NCBI RefSeq assembly: GCF_003201835.2
Contig: NZ_CP029289.2
Span: 2,240,501-2,304,500 of the forward strand
DNA length: 64,000 nt
Reading direction: 5' to 3'
DNA from: Acidianus brierleyi
Lineage (GTDB): Archaea; Thermoproteota; Thermoprotei_A; Sulfolobales; Sulfolobaceae
In this document: piece by piece, positions 37,452 to 45,671 of the stretch
Layout: the number at the start of each line of letters is the position of its first letter
How positions within the stretch are numbered: the stretch's first letter is position 1
Translations under genes and position numbers: made by a program
The notes under the pieces: generated by a model
Database searches by the model: none
What the model was told of the DNA's origin: nothing
What the model saw: the letters and a program-made list of their open reading frames with translations, nothing else

Positions 37452-37982
37452 TTAAGTATGCATTAATTCTCCAATCTCTTTTTCTGCAATCCTGTAATGC
37501 TCCTCAATTTCATCGTCCCAATAGTTCTTGAAAAATTCTTTTATTATAGTCATGATTTCCTTAGATAACTGAATGATGTCCCTTATTGCTTCACTTCTGT
37601 CTGAATAATCGCTGGCGCCCTTATAGAGTCCATTATAGGAATATCTGTGCAACTCTAATGCTGTGGATGTTAAGTGGTTTACTTTAAATCCAAGTTCCTC
37701 AAGCCTTTGAGAAATACCTTTTAATCCAGTAGTTGGGGCAAGAAAGCCGGTCTTATAATACCATTCCTTTTCCTTTTCGTTTCTAGGCATCTTTTCCAAG
37801 TTTATAACTGCTAATGCACTTATAATGGCCTTCCAAGATAAGAACACTTTGCTTGCAGAATTTCTACTAAATCCTTCCTTAAGTAGTTTTAATCCTAACG
37901 TTAACTCGTCTAAACTCTCTATTATCCGTATTTTTACGTAAGCGTCTTTGTGTTTCTCAATCGTAGGTATTTTAGATTCCAT
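37452..37982 (-). CDS. PaREP1 family protein
   Basis: A 176-residue helical PaREP1-type protein: LDELTLGLKLLKEGFSRNSA followed by KVFLSWKAIISALAVINLEK, a Trp-Tyr segment EKEWYYKTGFLAP and a final long helix. The family is multicopy in Sulfolobales, with HEPN-like topology and unknown function. Its location beside a RelE-like gene and IS scars fits an accessory region. Confidence 0.65.
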   Translation of the reverse strand: MESKIPTIEKHKDAYVKIRIIESLDELTLGLKLLKEGFSRNSASKVFLSWKAIISALAVINLEKMPRNEKEKEWYYKTGFLAPTTGLKGISQRLEELGFKVNHLTSTALELHRYSYNGLYKGASDYSDRSEAIRDIIQLSKEIMTIIKEFFKNYWDDEIEEHYRIAEKEIGELMHT

Positions 37983-38160
37983 ACTTATCCATTACCTAGA
38001 AAATTAAAAAAGAATGAAATCTTTAATGTCCATTATAGTAGGGAAAATCCTAAAACTATTATTCGTGATCTCGTGAAGTTAAGGGCTGGTTATTGGTATT
38101 GAATATTATGAAATTCTATGAAGTTTTAAGCTCATTATCATTAAGACTAGAATGGATAAT

Positions 38161-38865
38161 TCAGAAATCCTCTAAAGAATCGTTAACAGTCTTCAAGATC
38201 TTCTTTAACGCCTTCCTCAATATTTCATTAAAAGAAGATTTAGTTATTCCAATATTTCTAGCAACATTATCTATATTATTCTTCTTAGGATATTCAAATA
38301 AACCTTCCTTATATGCTATTTTTAAAATTTCAGCTTCTCTTGGAGTTAAAATCGAAAAATCCTTAAATTCATATTTAGATAGAATATCCGGCATTTTAGT
38401 TTTCCTCACATTTAAATCTAAAACCTTACCGTGCATTTCCATGTACCTCCTCATTCCGTCAATACCGTACTCTTGAGTAAAAAGAATTGACCAGAATTCC
38501 TTACCTTCATAGTACAGAGATGTATCGGCTATTGCACCTAAAGTATACGCAGTAGCCCTTATAGTATCCCTTAAATCACCTATTACCCCTAACTTAAGTA
38601 TTTTAGGATATCCGTCATTTATAGGATAAAGAAAAAGCACTCTTTTTATTTTCCAGTGTGACCTTAAAACTTTTTGAAGTGTTTTAAGTACATCCTTAGA
38701 GGATACTCTAACCGTAGAAACTTCCACTTCTCCCTCGGAAGAAAGGAAACTATTGAAGGGAGAAATTTGCAGATGGAATTTATCTACATCCATAAACTTA
38801 GATGTCCAATCACTTTCATGAACGTAGTGCGCAGTTAGTTCATAAAACGTTAAACTATTTTCCAT
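38161..38865 (-). CDS. Bacterio-opsin activator-type HTH regulator (HTH_10)
   Basis: A 234-residue regulator with a C-terminal HTH_10 domain: LTPREAEILKIAYKEGLFEYPKK, then NIGITKSSFNEILRKALKKIL as the helix-turn-helix. The N-terminal 150 residues are a sensory-like alpha/beta domain. The ATG at 38865 (MENSLTFYEL) is preferred because an AAAATATTTTATC TATA-like box sits about 30 bp before it; an in-frame ATG at 38940 would precede the promoter. The effector and targets are unknown. Confidence 0.75.
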   Translation of the reverse strand: MENSLTFYELTAHYVHESDWTSKFMDVDKFHLQISPFNSFLSSEGEVEVSTVRVSSKDVLKTLQKVLRSHWKIKRVLFLYPINDGYPKILKLGVIGDLRDTIRATAYTLGAIADTSLYYEGKEFWSILFTQEYGIDGMRRYMEMHGKVLDLNVRKTKMPDILSKYEFKDFSILTPREAEILKIAYKEGLFEYPKKNNIDNVARNIGITKSSFNEILRKALKKILKTVNDSLEDF

Positions 38866-39042
38866 AATATTCTTTATTATGGATAAGATAAAATATTTTA
38901 CCGCTTTAAATGTTAGAATAAGTAGAAATAGTATAAACATTCAAGTAAAGTAAATTTAGAAGAAAATTCTTTTAATTTATATAAATATTATATATAAATT
39001 GATAAAAGATAAGAAAAGATCGTGTGTAAAGTAGAAATTAAC

Positions 39043-40068
39043 TTATGATAAAATTTCCTCTTCCTTCATCAGTAACTCTTCTACATTGAATTCCCATTTT
39101 TTATTAAAATGCTCATATGGTATCGATGCTGTCAAAGAATATTCAAAGGGTGGAAATAAAGGATGTATTGTAAAGGATATTTTACTATCCTTCTGAATTC
39201 TTGTAATAAATTCTAGTATTTTATAAAGCATATGAGACTGTGCTACTAGAGTAGCTTTAGAAGTATTATCACTTAAATGTGAAATACTTATTAAAGTTGG
39301 TATTCTAGACAACGCATTATCTACTTCCTCGTCACTGTCATAAATTAAACTCATCTTAAAATCAAATTTTCCTAGAAAGACATGATACGCAGAAATTAAT
39401 CCTCTTCCTACTACATGGGCTTGATAATGATATAATACTTCTTTAAACGGTATTCCTAGTGATGATGAAATGTCCTTTAATGTAAAATCGTTTTGTTCTT
39501 GTTTCTTTCCTAGAATTTTTATATCTATTTCGTCTGGTTTAAAATTATCCGACAAATCTGGTAATTCAAATGGTTGTCTTGGATTTTTTATGAAATCTTC
39601 AGAAAATTTTCCTTTTTCAAAATCGAAAGTAGAATAATCTATTGGATAAACTTGTTTCTCTTCTTCTTCATACAATTCGTAATAATGTATTAAACCTATA
39701 TCAACTAGATATTCTAATCCTCTTATGAAGTCAGCGTTTTTAGAGTACATTATTCCTATAATGTATTTTTTATCATTTAACATGTCTCTATTTATAGCTA
39801 CAGTTATTCCATTAAAGGCCTCGTATAGTTTTAATAAATCAATATTTTTTGAGAAATATACTTCGACATAATATCTTTTAAGATTTAATTTATCTGCTCT
39901 TTCTATAGGATATGGCAACATTTTGTATTTTTCTTTCAAATTTTCTATTATTTTTGTAGCTTCCTTTATTCCACTCAGTGCTGTTATCAATTTCGGTGAA
40001 AGATCACCAAATCTTTGAACATAGTAAAGAACTTTAGAAATTTCTGATTGTTGTTGAAGAATCTGCAC
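39043..40068 (-). CDS. Putative HTH transcription regulator, Sulfolobales type
   Basis: A 341-residue protein with an N-terminal helical wHTH-like region (SKVLYYVQRFGDLSPKLITALSG) and a central second HTH-like segment (DIKILGKKQEQNDFTLKDISSSLGIPFKEVLYHY, residues about 183-216), followed by a beta-rich C-terminal domain. Two halves repeat the DNA-binding plus sensor layout. I do not know the named family. It lies 57 bp downstream of a 44-residue membrane peptide gene on the same strand and may share its transcript. Confidence 0.5.
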   Translation of the reverse strand: MQILQQQSEISKVLYYVQRFGDLSPKLITALSGIKEATKIIENLKEKYKMLPYPIERADKLNLKRYYVEVYFSKNIDLLKLYEAFNGITVAINRDMLNDKKYIIGIMYSKNADFIRGLEYLVDIGLIHYYELYEEEEKQVYPIDYSTFDFEKGKFSEDFIKNPRQPFELPDLSDNFKPDEIDIKILGKKQEQNDFTLKDISSSLGIPFKEVLYHYQAHVVGRGLISAYHVFLGKFDFKMSLIYDSDEEVDNALSRIPTLISISHLSDNTSKATLVAQSHMLYKILEFITRIQKDSKISFTIHPLFPPFEYSLTASIPYEHFNKKWEFNVEELLMKEEEILS

Positions 40069-40124
40069 AATAAAAAATTTAAAGATATTTATAAAAAGAC
40101 TTCTATATAAAAATTAAAAACTTT

Positions 40125-40259
40125 TTAACCACATGATCCTGCAGGGGCTTTACTTACTTCAGCATGAACTCCATGTAATGCTAAAAGCATTGTTGCTAGC
40201 ATTCCTATTAATGCTATATATCTTATAATGTTTTGGTTTAGAACGAAATTTGCTTTCAT
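40125..40259 (-). CDS. 44-residue membrane mini-protein with C-terminal Cys
   Basis: Starts MKANFVLNQNIIRYIALIGM, has one hydrophobic helix (residues about 11-27), then HGVHAEVSKAPAGSCG at the C terminus. The helix followed by VHAE resembles a signal peptide with cleavage after Ala33, which would release an 11-residue peptide; otherwise it is a single-pass membrane peptide. The frame is clean (TAA stop) and it precedes the regulator gene. Function unknown. Confidence 0.55.
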   Translation of the reverse strand: MKANFVLNQNIIRYIALIGMLATMLLALHGVHAEVSKAPAGSCG

Positions 40260-40651
40260 TTTAATCAAGATTTTACATCCTTCAACCTACTGATAAGCAT
40301 TACTCAATAAATTTTAGATAAAAATTAACTTTAAAGGTTAATGAAAACAACTATCTAAAAAGTTTTCAAGTTAAGATAATTAAAATTTAACAATAATAGT
40401 ATAGCATTAAATCTTTAATTCGCGTATTACGTTTGGTTTATTTTTAAGTACATATTCTCCTTCTTCTGCCTATATTTTCTCTTTTCATCAATTTATATTT
40501 ATCACGTCAGAGTTTATGCTTTTGTATTTTGATTTTAACAGCGTTTACCATGACTTTTCATAATTTTTTTACAATGTTTTATCATCAACTTAATATAATT
40601 TATTCTATCTAAATTTTCTTATTAAAAATTATATTATAGAAAGTATCTCAT
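40260..40651. other. Gene-free AT-rich region
   Basis: About 390 bp with no ORF of note. It would carry the promoter of the 44-residue mini-protein gene on the minus strand. The GntR gene on the other side ends here, so a terminator is expected near 40600-40650. Confidence 0.3.
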
Positions 40652-41299
40652 TTAACTCATATACATAAATACTCTCTTTTCCAAAAAATCCAGAACTTTT
40701 TTCTCGTGTTCAGTCATTAAATTTTCAGCTTTTTCAGGATTCTTCTCTTTAATAGCAGTAAATATTAGATAATGTTCATTATATTCATCTCTTCTTCTTT
40801 CAAAACTAGTAAAGAGTGAAGTTCTTACGATCTTTAATTTGACCCTTATGTCTATCAAACAAGAACGTAAATACGTATTTTTTGTTGCGTCTGCAATTGC
40901 CTCATGAAAGGCACCATTTAAATCCGCTAAAACTAATGCGTCTGGGTTTTCTTTAGCAGTTTCTTCTTTTACTTTAGAAAGTATACTCTCCATTTTTTCT
41001 ATGTCTTTCTCGTCAGCTCTCAGTGAAGCTAATCTTGCAGCTAATCCTTCTAAAGGTATTCTTAATTCGTATAACATTCTTGCCTCTTCTGCAGTAATGT
41101 AAACTACTGAATATGATTTGTTATCCTTTTTTATTATTCCTTCAGACAATAACATTCTTAGTGCTTCTCTTACTGGCGTTCTACTCATGTTAAGATCTTT
41201 ACATAATTGGTCTTCAGTTAGTCTTTGCCCTTGTCTGTATTTTCCTTTAACAATGCTATTGAGGATTTCGTTATAGGCGTTTTCTGTCAGATTATTCAT
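40652..41299 (-). CDS. GntR-family transcription regulator (FCD/FadR type)
   Basis: A 215-residue regulator: N-terminal wHTH with LTEDQLCKDLNMSRTPVREALRML (the GntR signature, residues about 27-50), and an FCD-type all-helical ligand domain with LYELRIPLEGLAARLA, FHEAIADATKN and a late EHYLIFTAI (metal His/Asp positions). FCD regulators bind carboxylates such as sugar acids. It is the last gene of the UxaA-like operon, 12 bp behind the enolase gene. The GTATAC palindromes in the island's promoters match the operator type of this family, so it is the likely local repressor and is autoregulated. Confidence 0.8.
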   Translation of the reverse strand: MNNLTENAYNEILNSIVKGKYRQGQRLTEDQLCKDLNMSRTPVREALRMLLSEGIIKKDNKSYSVVYITAEEARMLYELRIPLEGLAARLASLRADEKDIEKMESILSKVKEETAKENPDALVLADLNGAFHEAIADATKNTYLRSCLIDIRVKLKIVRTSLFTSFERRRDEYNEHYLIFTAIKEKNPEKAENLMTEHEKKVLDFLEKRVFMYMS

Positions 41300-41311
41300 T
41301 ACTAATGATTT

Positions 41312-42433
41312 TTAATCATGCTTTATTAATTTATCTTCTAAATCACTAAAATGTAGAATTCTAATTTTATTTATATAAGGATATTTGACTAGTGCTTCCT
41401 CGTTGATTTCTACATTTTCTGGAGGTTTTACATATCCGTTTTTAAAAACGGGAACTGAGAAAAGATCTTCAGGAAAGTCTGCTATTGGATATTCAACTAT
41501 CTCCATTTCCCTAGCTAGAGCTAAATTAAGTACGTAAATTAGAGAAACTGGAGATCTATCTGGACGATCATGAGGTGCTACTTTAACGTTATATGAAGAC
41601 GCTAGTTCAAGAATTTTTAAAAATTTGCTTACTCCGCCTATTTTTGCTATGTCTGGCTGGAGATAAGAAATTCCTGATTCTAAAAGTTTCTTAAAACCGT
41701 ATACTGTATATTCATTTTCTCCTGCAGCTATGGGTACTGGAGAAACTTTTGTTAATTTTTCTAGAGATGAATAATCGTTAGGTGGCCATAAAGGTTCTTC
41801 TATCCATTCTATTTCATATTTAGAAATTTTTTCTGAAAAATCTTTAGCCTTATTTAGATCGAAAGGAGAATTAAGATCTATAGCTATCTTTAATTCCTTG
41901 TATTTCTCTCTAATTTTCTTTACAGTTTCAAGAATTGTAGATGGAGACTGATGAAGTTTAATAAAATCAAAACCTTTTTCTTTAGATATTTCTACCGCCT
42001 TTATTACGTCTTCAATTTTAGAGAACCTTGGAAAACTGCCGTAGACTTTTACTACACTTTTGCTTTTACCTCCAAAAAGTTCTGCAAGTGGAACCTTCAT
42101 TCTCCTGCTTTTCAACCCCCATAACGCCATTTCCACTGAGCTAATTGCTCCTGTTACAACTCCGCAATTTCCTGCACTGAACATTATCTTTTCGAGTAAG
42201 TTTTCCAATTCGTAAGGAGAATTGATTTCATTCTCTTCAAGAAACGGTTTTATCAGTTCACTTATTACTGAGGAGTATGCCCCTATTATACCGCTCCCAG
42301 CAACTAATGTTTCTCCCCAACCGAATTCTCCATCTTCAACTTTTACATATAATTGAACTGCCCACTGGTCTATCCAATCAGAAGGTGGATTTGTAATAAA
42401 AGGTATGGATAAAGAAAAAACGTTTACTTTCAT
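41312..42433 (-). CDS. Enolase-superfamily dehydratase (MR/MLE)
   Basis: A 373-residue enzyme of the mandelate racemase group. The base region is FIKLHQSP, Mg ligands are AIDLNSP (Asp), WIEEPL (Glu) and IAAGENEY (Glu), and the opposite base lies in VAPHDRPD; YLQPDIAKIGG precedes it. Such enzymes dehydrate aldonates or racemise acids. Its substrate is not fixed by sequence; operon partners (UxaA-like, GntR) point to a sugar acid. Its start follows the UxaA stop by 2 bp. Confidence 0.8.
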   Translation of the reverse strand: MKVNVFSLSIPFITNPPSDWIDQWAVQLYVKVEDGEFGWGETLVAGSGIIGAYSSVISELIKPFLEENEINSPYELENLLEKIMFSAGNCGVVTGAISSVEMALWGLKSRRMKVPLAELFGGKSKSVVKVYGSFPRFSKIEDVIKAVEISKEKGFDFIKLHQSPSTILETVKKIREKYKELKIAIDLNSPFDLNKAKDFSEKISKYEIEWIEEPLWPPNDYSSLEKLTKVSPVPIAAGENEYTVYGFKKLLESGISYLQPDIAKIGGVSKFLKILELASSYNVKVAPHDRPDRSPVSLIYVLNLALAREMEIVEYPIADFPEDLFSVPVFKNGYVKPPENVEINEEALVKYPYINKIRILHFSDLEDKLIKHD

Positions 42434-42435
42434 TT

Positions 42436-43596
42436 TTATGCACTTATATATAGTTTAATTGGAGAGAATTCGTCGTGCTGTAGAACCTCAGCTCTTGTTA
42501 ATCTTCCATTTAGAACTCTAAGCATATATTGGTATACTCTTTCTCCAGCTTCCTCTAGGGATATCTTTAAATCCAATAAATCTGAAACGTCGACGTCAAT
42601 GTGTTCAGCCATCTGAGCTGCAGTCTTAGGATTAGCAGTTATCTTTATTACTGGGATAATAGGGTTTCCTACTATGTTACCTTGACCAGTAGTAAATAAG
42701 TGAACTACGGAACCCTTAGCTGCAAAGAGCGTTACTGCTTCTGCCGCTGCTGAAGACGTATTAACGAAGCATAAAGTTCCTTCCTTGCCTTTATTTAAAG
42801 GATCTAGATAATCAAGAACGCAATTGACTTTCCTATGTCCTAATTTTTGAATATTTCCTAAAGCTTTCTCTTCAATAGTTGAGAGTCCTCCTTTTATGTT
42901 ACCTTGAGTAGGCTGAGAGCCTAACAAATCTGCACCTTCTCTCTCTATTGTGTTATCATAGTCTTTAAAAATCTTCATGAATTTCTCTCTTAATACGTCA
43001 TTAGCCATTTTTTCTGCAACTATATCTTCGGCTCCAGTAAGTTCTGAAGTTTCACCGAACATTACAGTAGCACCTTGGTCTACCATTTTATCTACAACAA
43101 CACCTACTGATGGATTTGAAGCTAATCCTGAAGTTGTATCAGATTCTCCGCATTTAATGCTCATGACTATTGACGATATGTCTACCTCAGTTCTATGTTT
43201 TTCACTTGCGTCTTGAACCATCTCTAAAGCTTTTCTTGATGCCTTTTCTATTGTTCTTAAGTCTCCATTTCCTTCAATAGGAAATACTTCTACTGGCTTT
43301 CCAGTCTTTGCAATCTCATCTGCTACCTTGTTTGCCCAATTTTCCTCTATACCTATTACTATTGCTCCTGCAACGTTTGGATTAGCTCCAGTTCCAGAAA
43401 GTATATGGAAGAATAGATCCAGGTCTCTGCCGAACTGTAATCTACCGTACGGATGAGGAATGACAGTAGTTCCTCTTATCAACTTTGAGACTCCTATTGC
43501 TGCGGAGTTTGATAAGTCGTCTAAAGGTAAAATAAGTACGTGATTCCTTACTCCTACTGCCCCGTTTTCTCTAACGTATCCTTTTATTGTGTTCAT
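42436..43596 (-). CDS. uxaA: UxaA-type dehydratase large subunit (altronate dehydratase C-part / SuyB-like)
   Basis: A 386-residue protein of the UxaA/GarD family. Visible blocks are IKCGESDTTSGLASNPSVG, NIKGGLSTIEEKALG and VVHLFTTGQGNIVGNPIIPV, the metal and substrate loops of altronate dehydratase. Bacterial UxaA is one chain; here the N-terminal SAF domain is a separate 95-residue protein whose gene overlaps by 4 bp. The same split is used by sulfolactate sulfo-lyase (SuyAB). Sugar-acid neighbours favour a dehydratase making 2-keto-3-deoxy acids; sulfo-lyase activity is the alternative. Confidence 0.75.
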   Translation of the reverse strand: MNTIKGYVRENGAVGVRNHVLILPLDDLSNSAAIGVSKLIRGTTVIPHPYGRLQFGRDLDLFFHILSGTGANPNVAGAIVIGIEENWANKVADEIAKTGKPVEVFPIEGNGDLRTIEKASRKALEMVQDASEKHRTEVDISSIVMSIKCGESDTTSGLASNPSVGVVVDKMVDQGATVMFGETSELTGAEDIVAEKMANDVLREKFMKIFKDYDNTIEREGADLLGSQPTQGNIKGGLSTIEEKALGNIQKLGHRKVNCVLDYLDPLNKGKEGTLCFVNTSSAAAEAVTLFAAKGSVVHLFTTGQGNIVGNPIIPVIKITANPKTAAQMAEHIDVDVSDLLDLKISLEEAGERVYQYMLRVLNGRLTRAEVLQHDEFSPIKLYISA

Positions 43597-43880
43597 TTAC
43601 CCCACCTCAAGGATTTTATATTATGAACATGTACATGTTCTCCTTTTATTATATCTTTAGTTGCTTCCCCTATGGCTCTTCCGTATTTAAGAACTTTATC
43701 GCCTTTCTTTATATCTCTTAGAGCTATTTTGTGACCAAGAGGAATGTCTTCTTCGCTTTTAACTAAAATATAAGACGACGGATTCTCTAAATATGCGCAT
43801 ATTACTTCTTCTCCTTTCCTTACGTCAGTAGTAGCTACGCAGACGTCGTCATTTTTAGAGTGAATTAAACCTTTTGGCAT
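43593..43880 (-). CDS. SAF-domain subunit of UxaA-type dehydratase (SuyA-like)
   Basis: A 95-residue SAF domain (start MPKGLIHSKNDDVCVATTDV) with ILVKSEEDIPLGHKIALRDIKKGDKVLKYG, the fold that caps the active site of altronate dehydratase, ending in HVHNIKS. It pairs with the overlapping large subunit gene. The ATG at 43880 is preferred because a TATA-like box at about 43900-43912 is 20-32 bp upstream; GTG 43898 is in frame but lies on the promoter. It heads the four-gene operon ending with the GntR regulator. Confidence 0.7.
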   Translation of the reverse strand: MPKGLIHSKNDDVCVATTDVRKGEEVICAYLENPSSYILVKSEEDIPLGHKIALRDIKKGDKVLKYGRAIGEATKDIIKGEHVHVHNIKSLRWGK

Positions 43881-43929
43881 AATTATGAATATGATCACTA
43901 CTTAATATATTTTTATTATATATCTTATG

Positions 43930-43935
43930 GTATAC
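43930..43935. promoter_or_regulatory. GTATAC operator-like site, UxaA operon promoter
   Basis: ATGGTATACATTA, about 20-30 bp upstream of the TATA-like box of the minus-strand operon. One of seven GTATAC sites within the island's intergenic DNA; fits FadR-type GntR half-sites (GT..AC). Confidence 0.5.
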
Positions 43936-44149
43936 ATTAGAATCTTACTAGATAAGTTATACACTTAATATTTAATGATTTACATAGAAATAAAATTTTA
44001 AGAAAATGTATTTATATGAGATAATTATAATTTACTATAATTTAAGTAAAAAGTCTTAGACTAATATCGATATTTTATTCCATAAACTCATTTTCAAAAT
44101 TTTATAAATATATATAAGAATCAAATACAAAAAATAGATATACCAGATT

Positions 44150-44155
44150 GTATAC
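44150..44155. promoter_or_regulatory. GTATAC operator-like site before MFS gene
   Basis: ATTGTATACTATAG lies 19 bp before the ATG at 44174, downstream of a TATA-like box near 44103-44115; binding here would block transcription elongation or initiation. Confidence 0.5.
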
Positions 44156-44173
44156 TATAGTGTATTAGAGAAT

Positions 44174-45562
44174 ATGGATTGGGAAACCTTAAAGGAAAAG
44201 CTATTTTCCGAAATGAACTCAATGAAATCAAAACCATTTCACTATAGGATGTTATTGCTGACGGGAGGAGGAATATTCGTTGATGGTTATAATATAATAA
44301 TTATATCGTTTGGATTAGCTGGAATACAGGAAGCTTTTCATCCTTCAGCCTATTTATTAGGTTTTATAGGATTATCTGTAATAATTGGAAATTTAATTGG
44401 GGCACTTATAGCAGGATACGTAGTAGACAAAGTAGGAAGAAAAACAATATTTATTTTGGATTTAATATTTTTTGTTGGTTTTGCCATTTTATCTGGATTA
44501 GTAACTAATTCGTATGAATTGTTAATAGCAAGAATTCTGGTAGGGTTGGGCATAGGCTTAGATTATCCTATAGCTACTTCTTATCTTAGTGAATTCTCTC
44601 CAGTAAAACCTAGAGGAAAATATCTTGTCATGAATATAACTTTCTTTAATATAGCGGGTATTGTTGCCACACCTGTAGCATATTGGCTCTTAGGTTTCGG
44701 AGAACTAGTAGCATGGAGATACATGCTAATGTCCGCTGCAATTCCTGCATTAATAGTACTATTAGCTAGACTGGGAACACCTGAAAGCCCAAGATGGTTA
44801 TTAACAAAAGGTAGGAAAGAAGAAGCTAGGAGAGTAATAGAGGAAGTTATAGGGAAACCGTTGGATACTGATGCAGTAGAGCTATTGGAAAACACTGAAA
44901 TAACTCCAGAACATTCGACTTATTATAAAGAATTATTAACAAAACACACGAGAGACGCCATATTTATAGGAGTTTTCTATTTCCTTTTCGCTATAGCATT
45001 TCTAGGAACTTCAATATTCGGTCCAGAATTTGAAAGTGGACTTCACTTGCCTGGTGAAATAAGTAGTATGATTTTCTGGTCGCTATTTGTGGTTGGAGAT
45101 ATTATATGCATTCTTTCTATAGACAGAATAGGCAGGAGGTCAGTTACATTGATAGGCTGGGCAGGTATGTCAGCAATGATGTTAGCACTCATATTATTAC
45201 CTAAAAGTTACTATATAGGACTAGAGCTGGCATTTACATTATTTGCTATGTTCCAAGGTATTGGGCCAGGTAGTACTCACATGGTATACTCTCCAGAATT
45301 ATTTCCTACTAGAATAAGGGCGACTGCAGAAGGATGGAAGCAGGGAGTTGGAAGATTAGGTGGAGTCTTAACTGGTGTGTTTTTCCCAGCTATTTCTCTT
45401 GACGATAAGCTATACATAATATTTGCCGCATCTGCGTTGGGTCTTATATGGTCTTTAGCGTTAGCTAAGGAAACTAAAGGTAAGAGTTTAGAAGAAATCT
45501 CAGAGAAAGCTAAAATAGAAGAAGACAAAACTAGCATAAAGAGAACAACTGAAAGGTTTTAA
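44174..45562 (+). CDS. MFS sugar-acid/sugar porter
   Basis: A 462-residue 12-helix carrier of the sugar porter-like MFS subgroup: GYVVDKVGRKTIF in loop 2-3, RILVGLGIGLDYPIATSYLSE around helix 4, PESPRWLLTKGRKEEA in the central loop, and PTRIRATAEGWKQGVGRLGG late. It probably imports a sugar acid or sugar by proton symport. It is divergent from the UxaA operon and controlled by the GTATAC-bearing promoter. It converges with the other carrier at 45672. Confidence 0.85.
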   Translation: MDWETLKEKLFSEMNSMKSKPFHYRMLLLTGGGIFVDGYNIIIISFGLAGIQEAFHPSAYLLGFIGLSVIIGNLIGALIAGYVVDKVGRKTIFILDLIFFVGFAILSGLVTNSYELLIARILVGLGIGLDYPIATSYLSEFSPVKPRGKYLVMNITFFNIAGIVATPVAYWLLGFGELVAWRYMLMSAAIPALIVLLARLGTPESPRWLLTKGRKEEARRVIEEVIGKPLDTDAVELLENTEITPEHSTYYKELLTKHTRDAIFIGVFYFLFAIAFLGTSIFGPEFESGLHLPGEISSMIFWSLFVVGDIICILSIDRIGRRSVTLIGWAGMSAMMLALILLPKSYYIGLELAFTLFAMFQGIGPGSTHMVYSPELFPTRIRATAEGWKQGVGRLGGVLTGVFFPAISLDDKLYIIFAASALGLIWSLALAKETKGKSLEEISEKAKIEEDKTSIKRTTERF

Positions 45563-45671
45563 TTTTTTATAAATTGATATTTTTTATATTTTACGCTTTA
45601 TTAATCCCTATATAAAAATATTTTATAATTTCGTACAGAATATCAGTTTATGAAAATAAAAAAATTTTTAC

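Noticed and set aside
38093..38476. 127-codon plus-strand ORF with hydrophobic stretches
   Set aside because: It lies almost wholly antisense to the HTH_10 regulator gene, which has a clear domain; the hydrophobic look comes from complementing Lys/Glu/Asn-rich codons.
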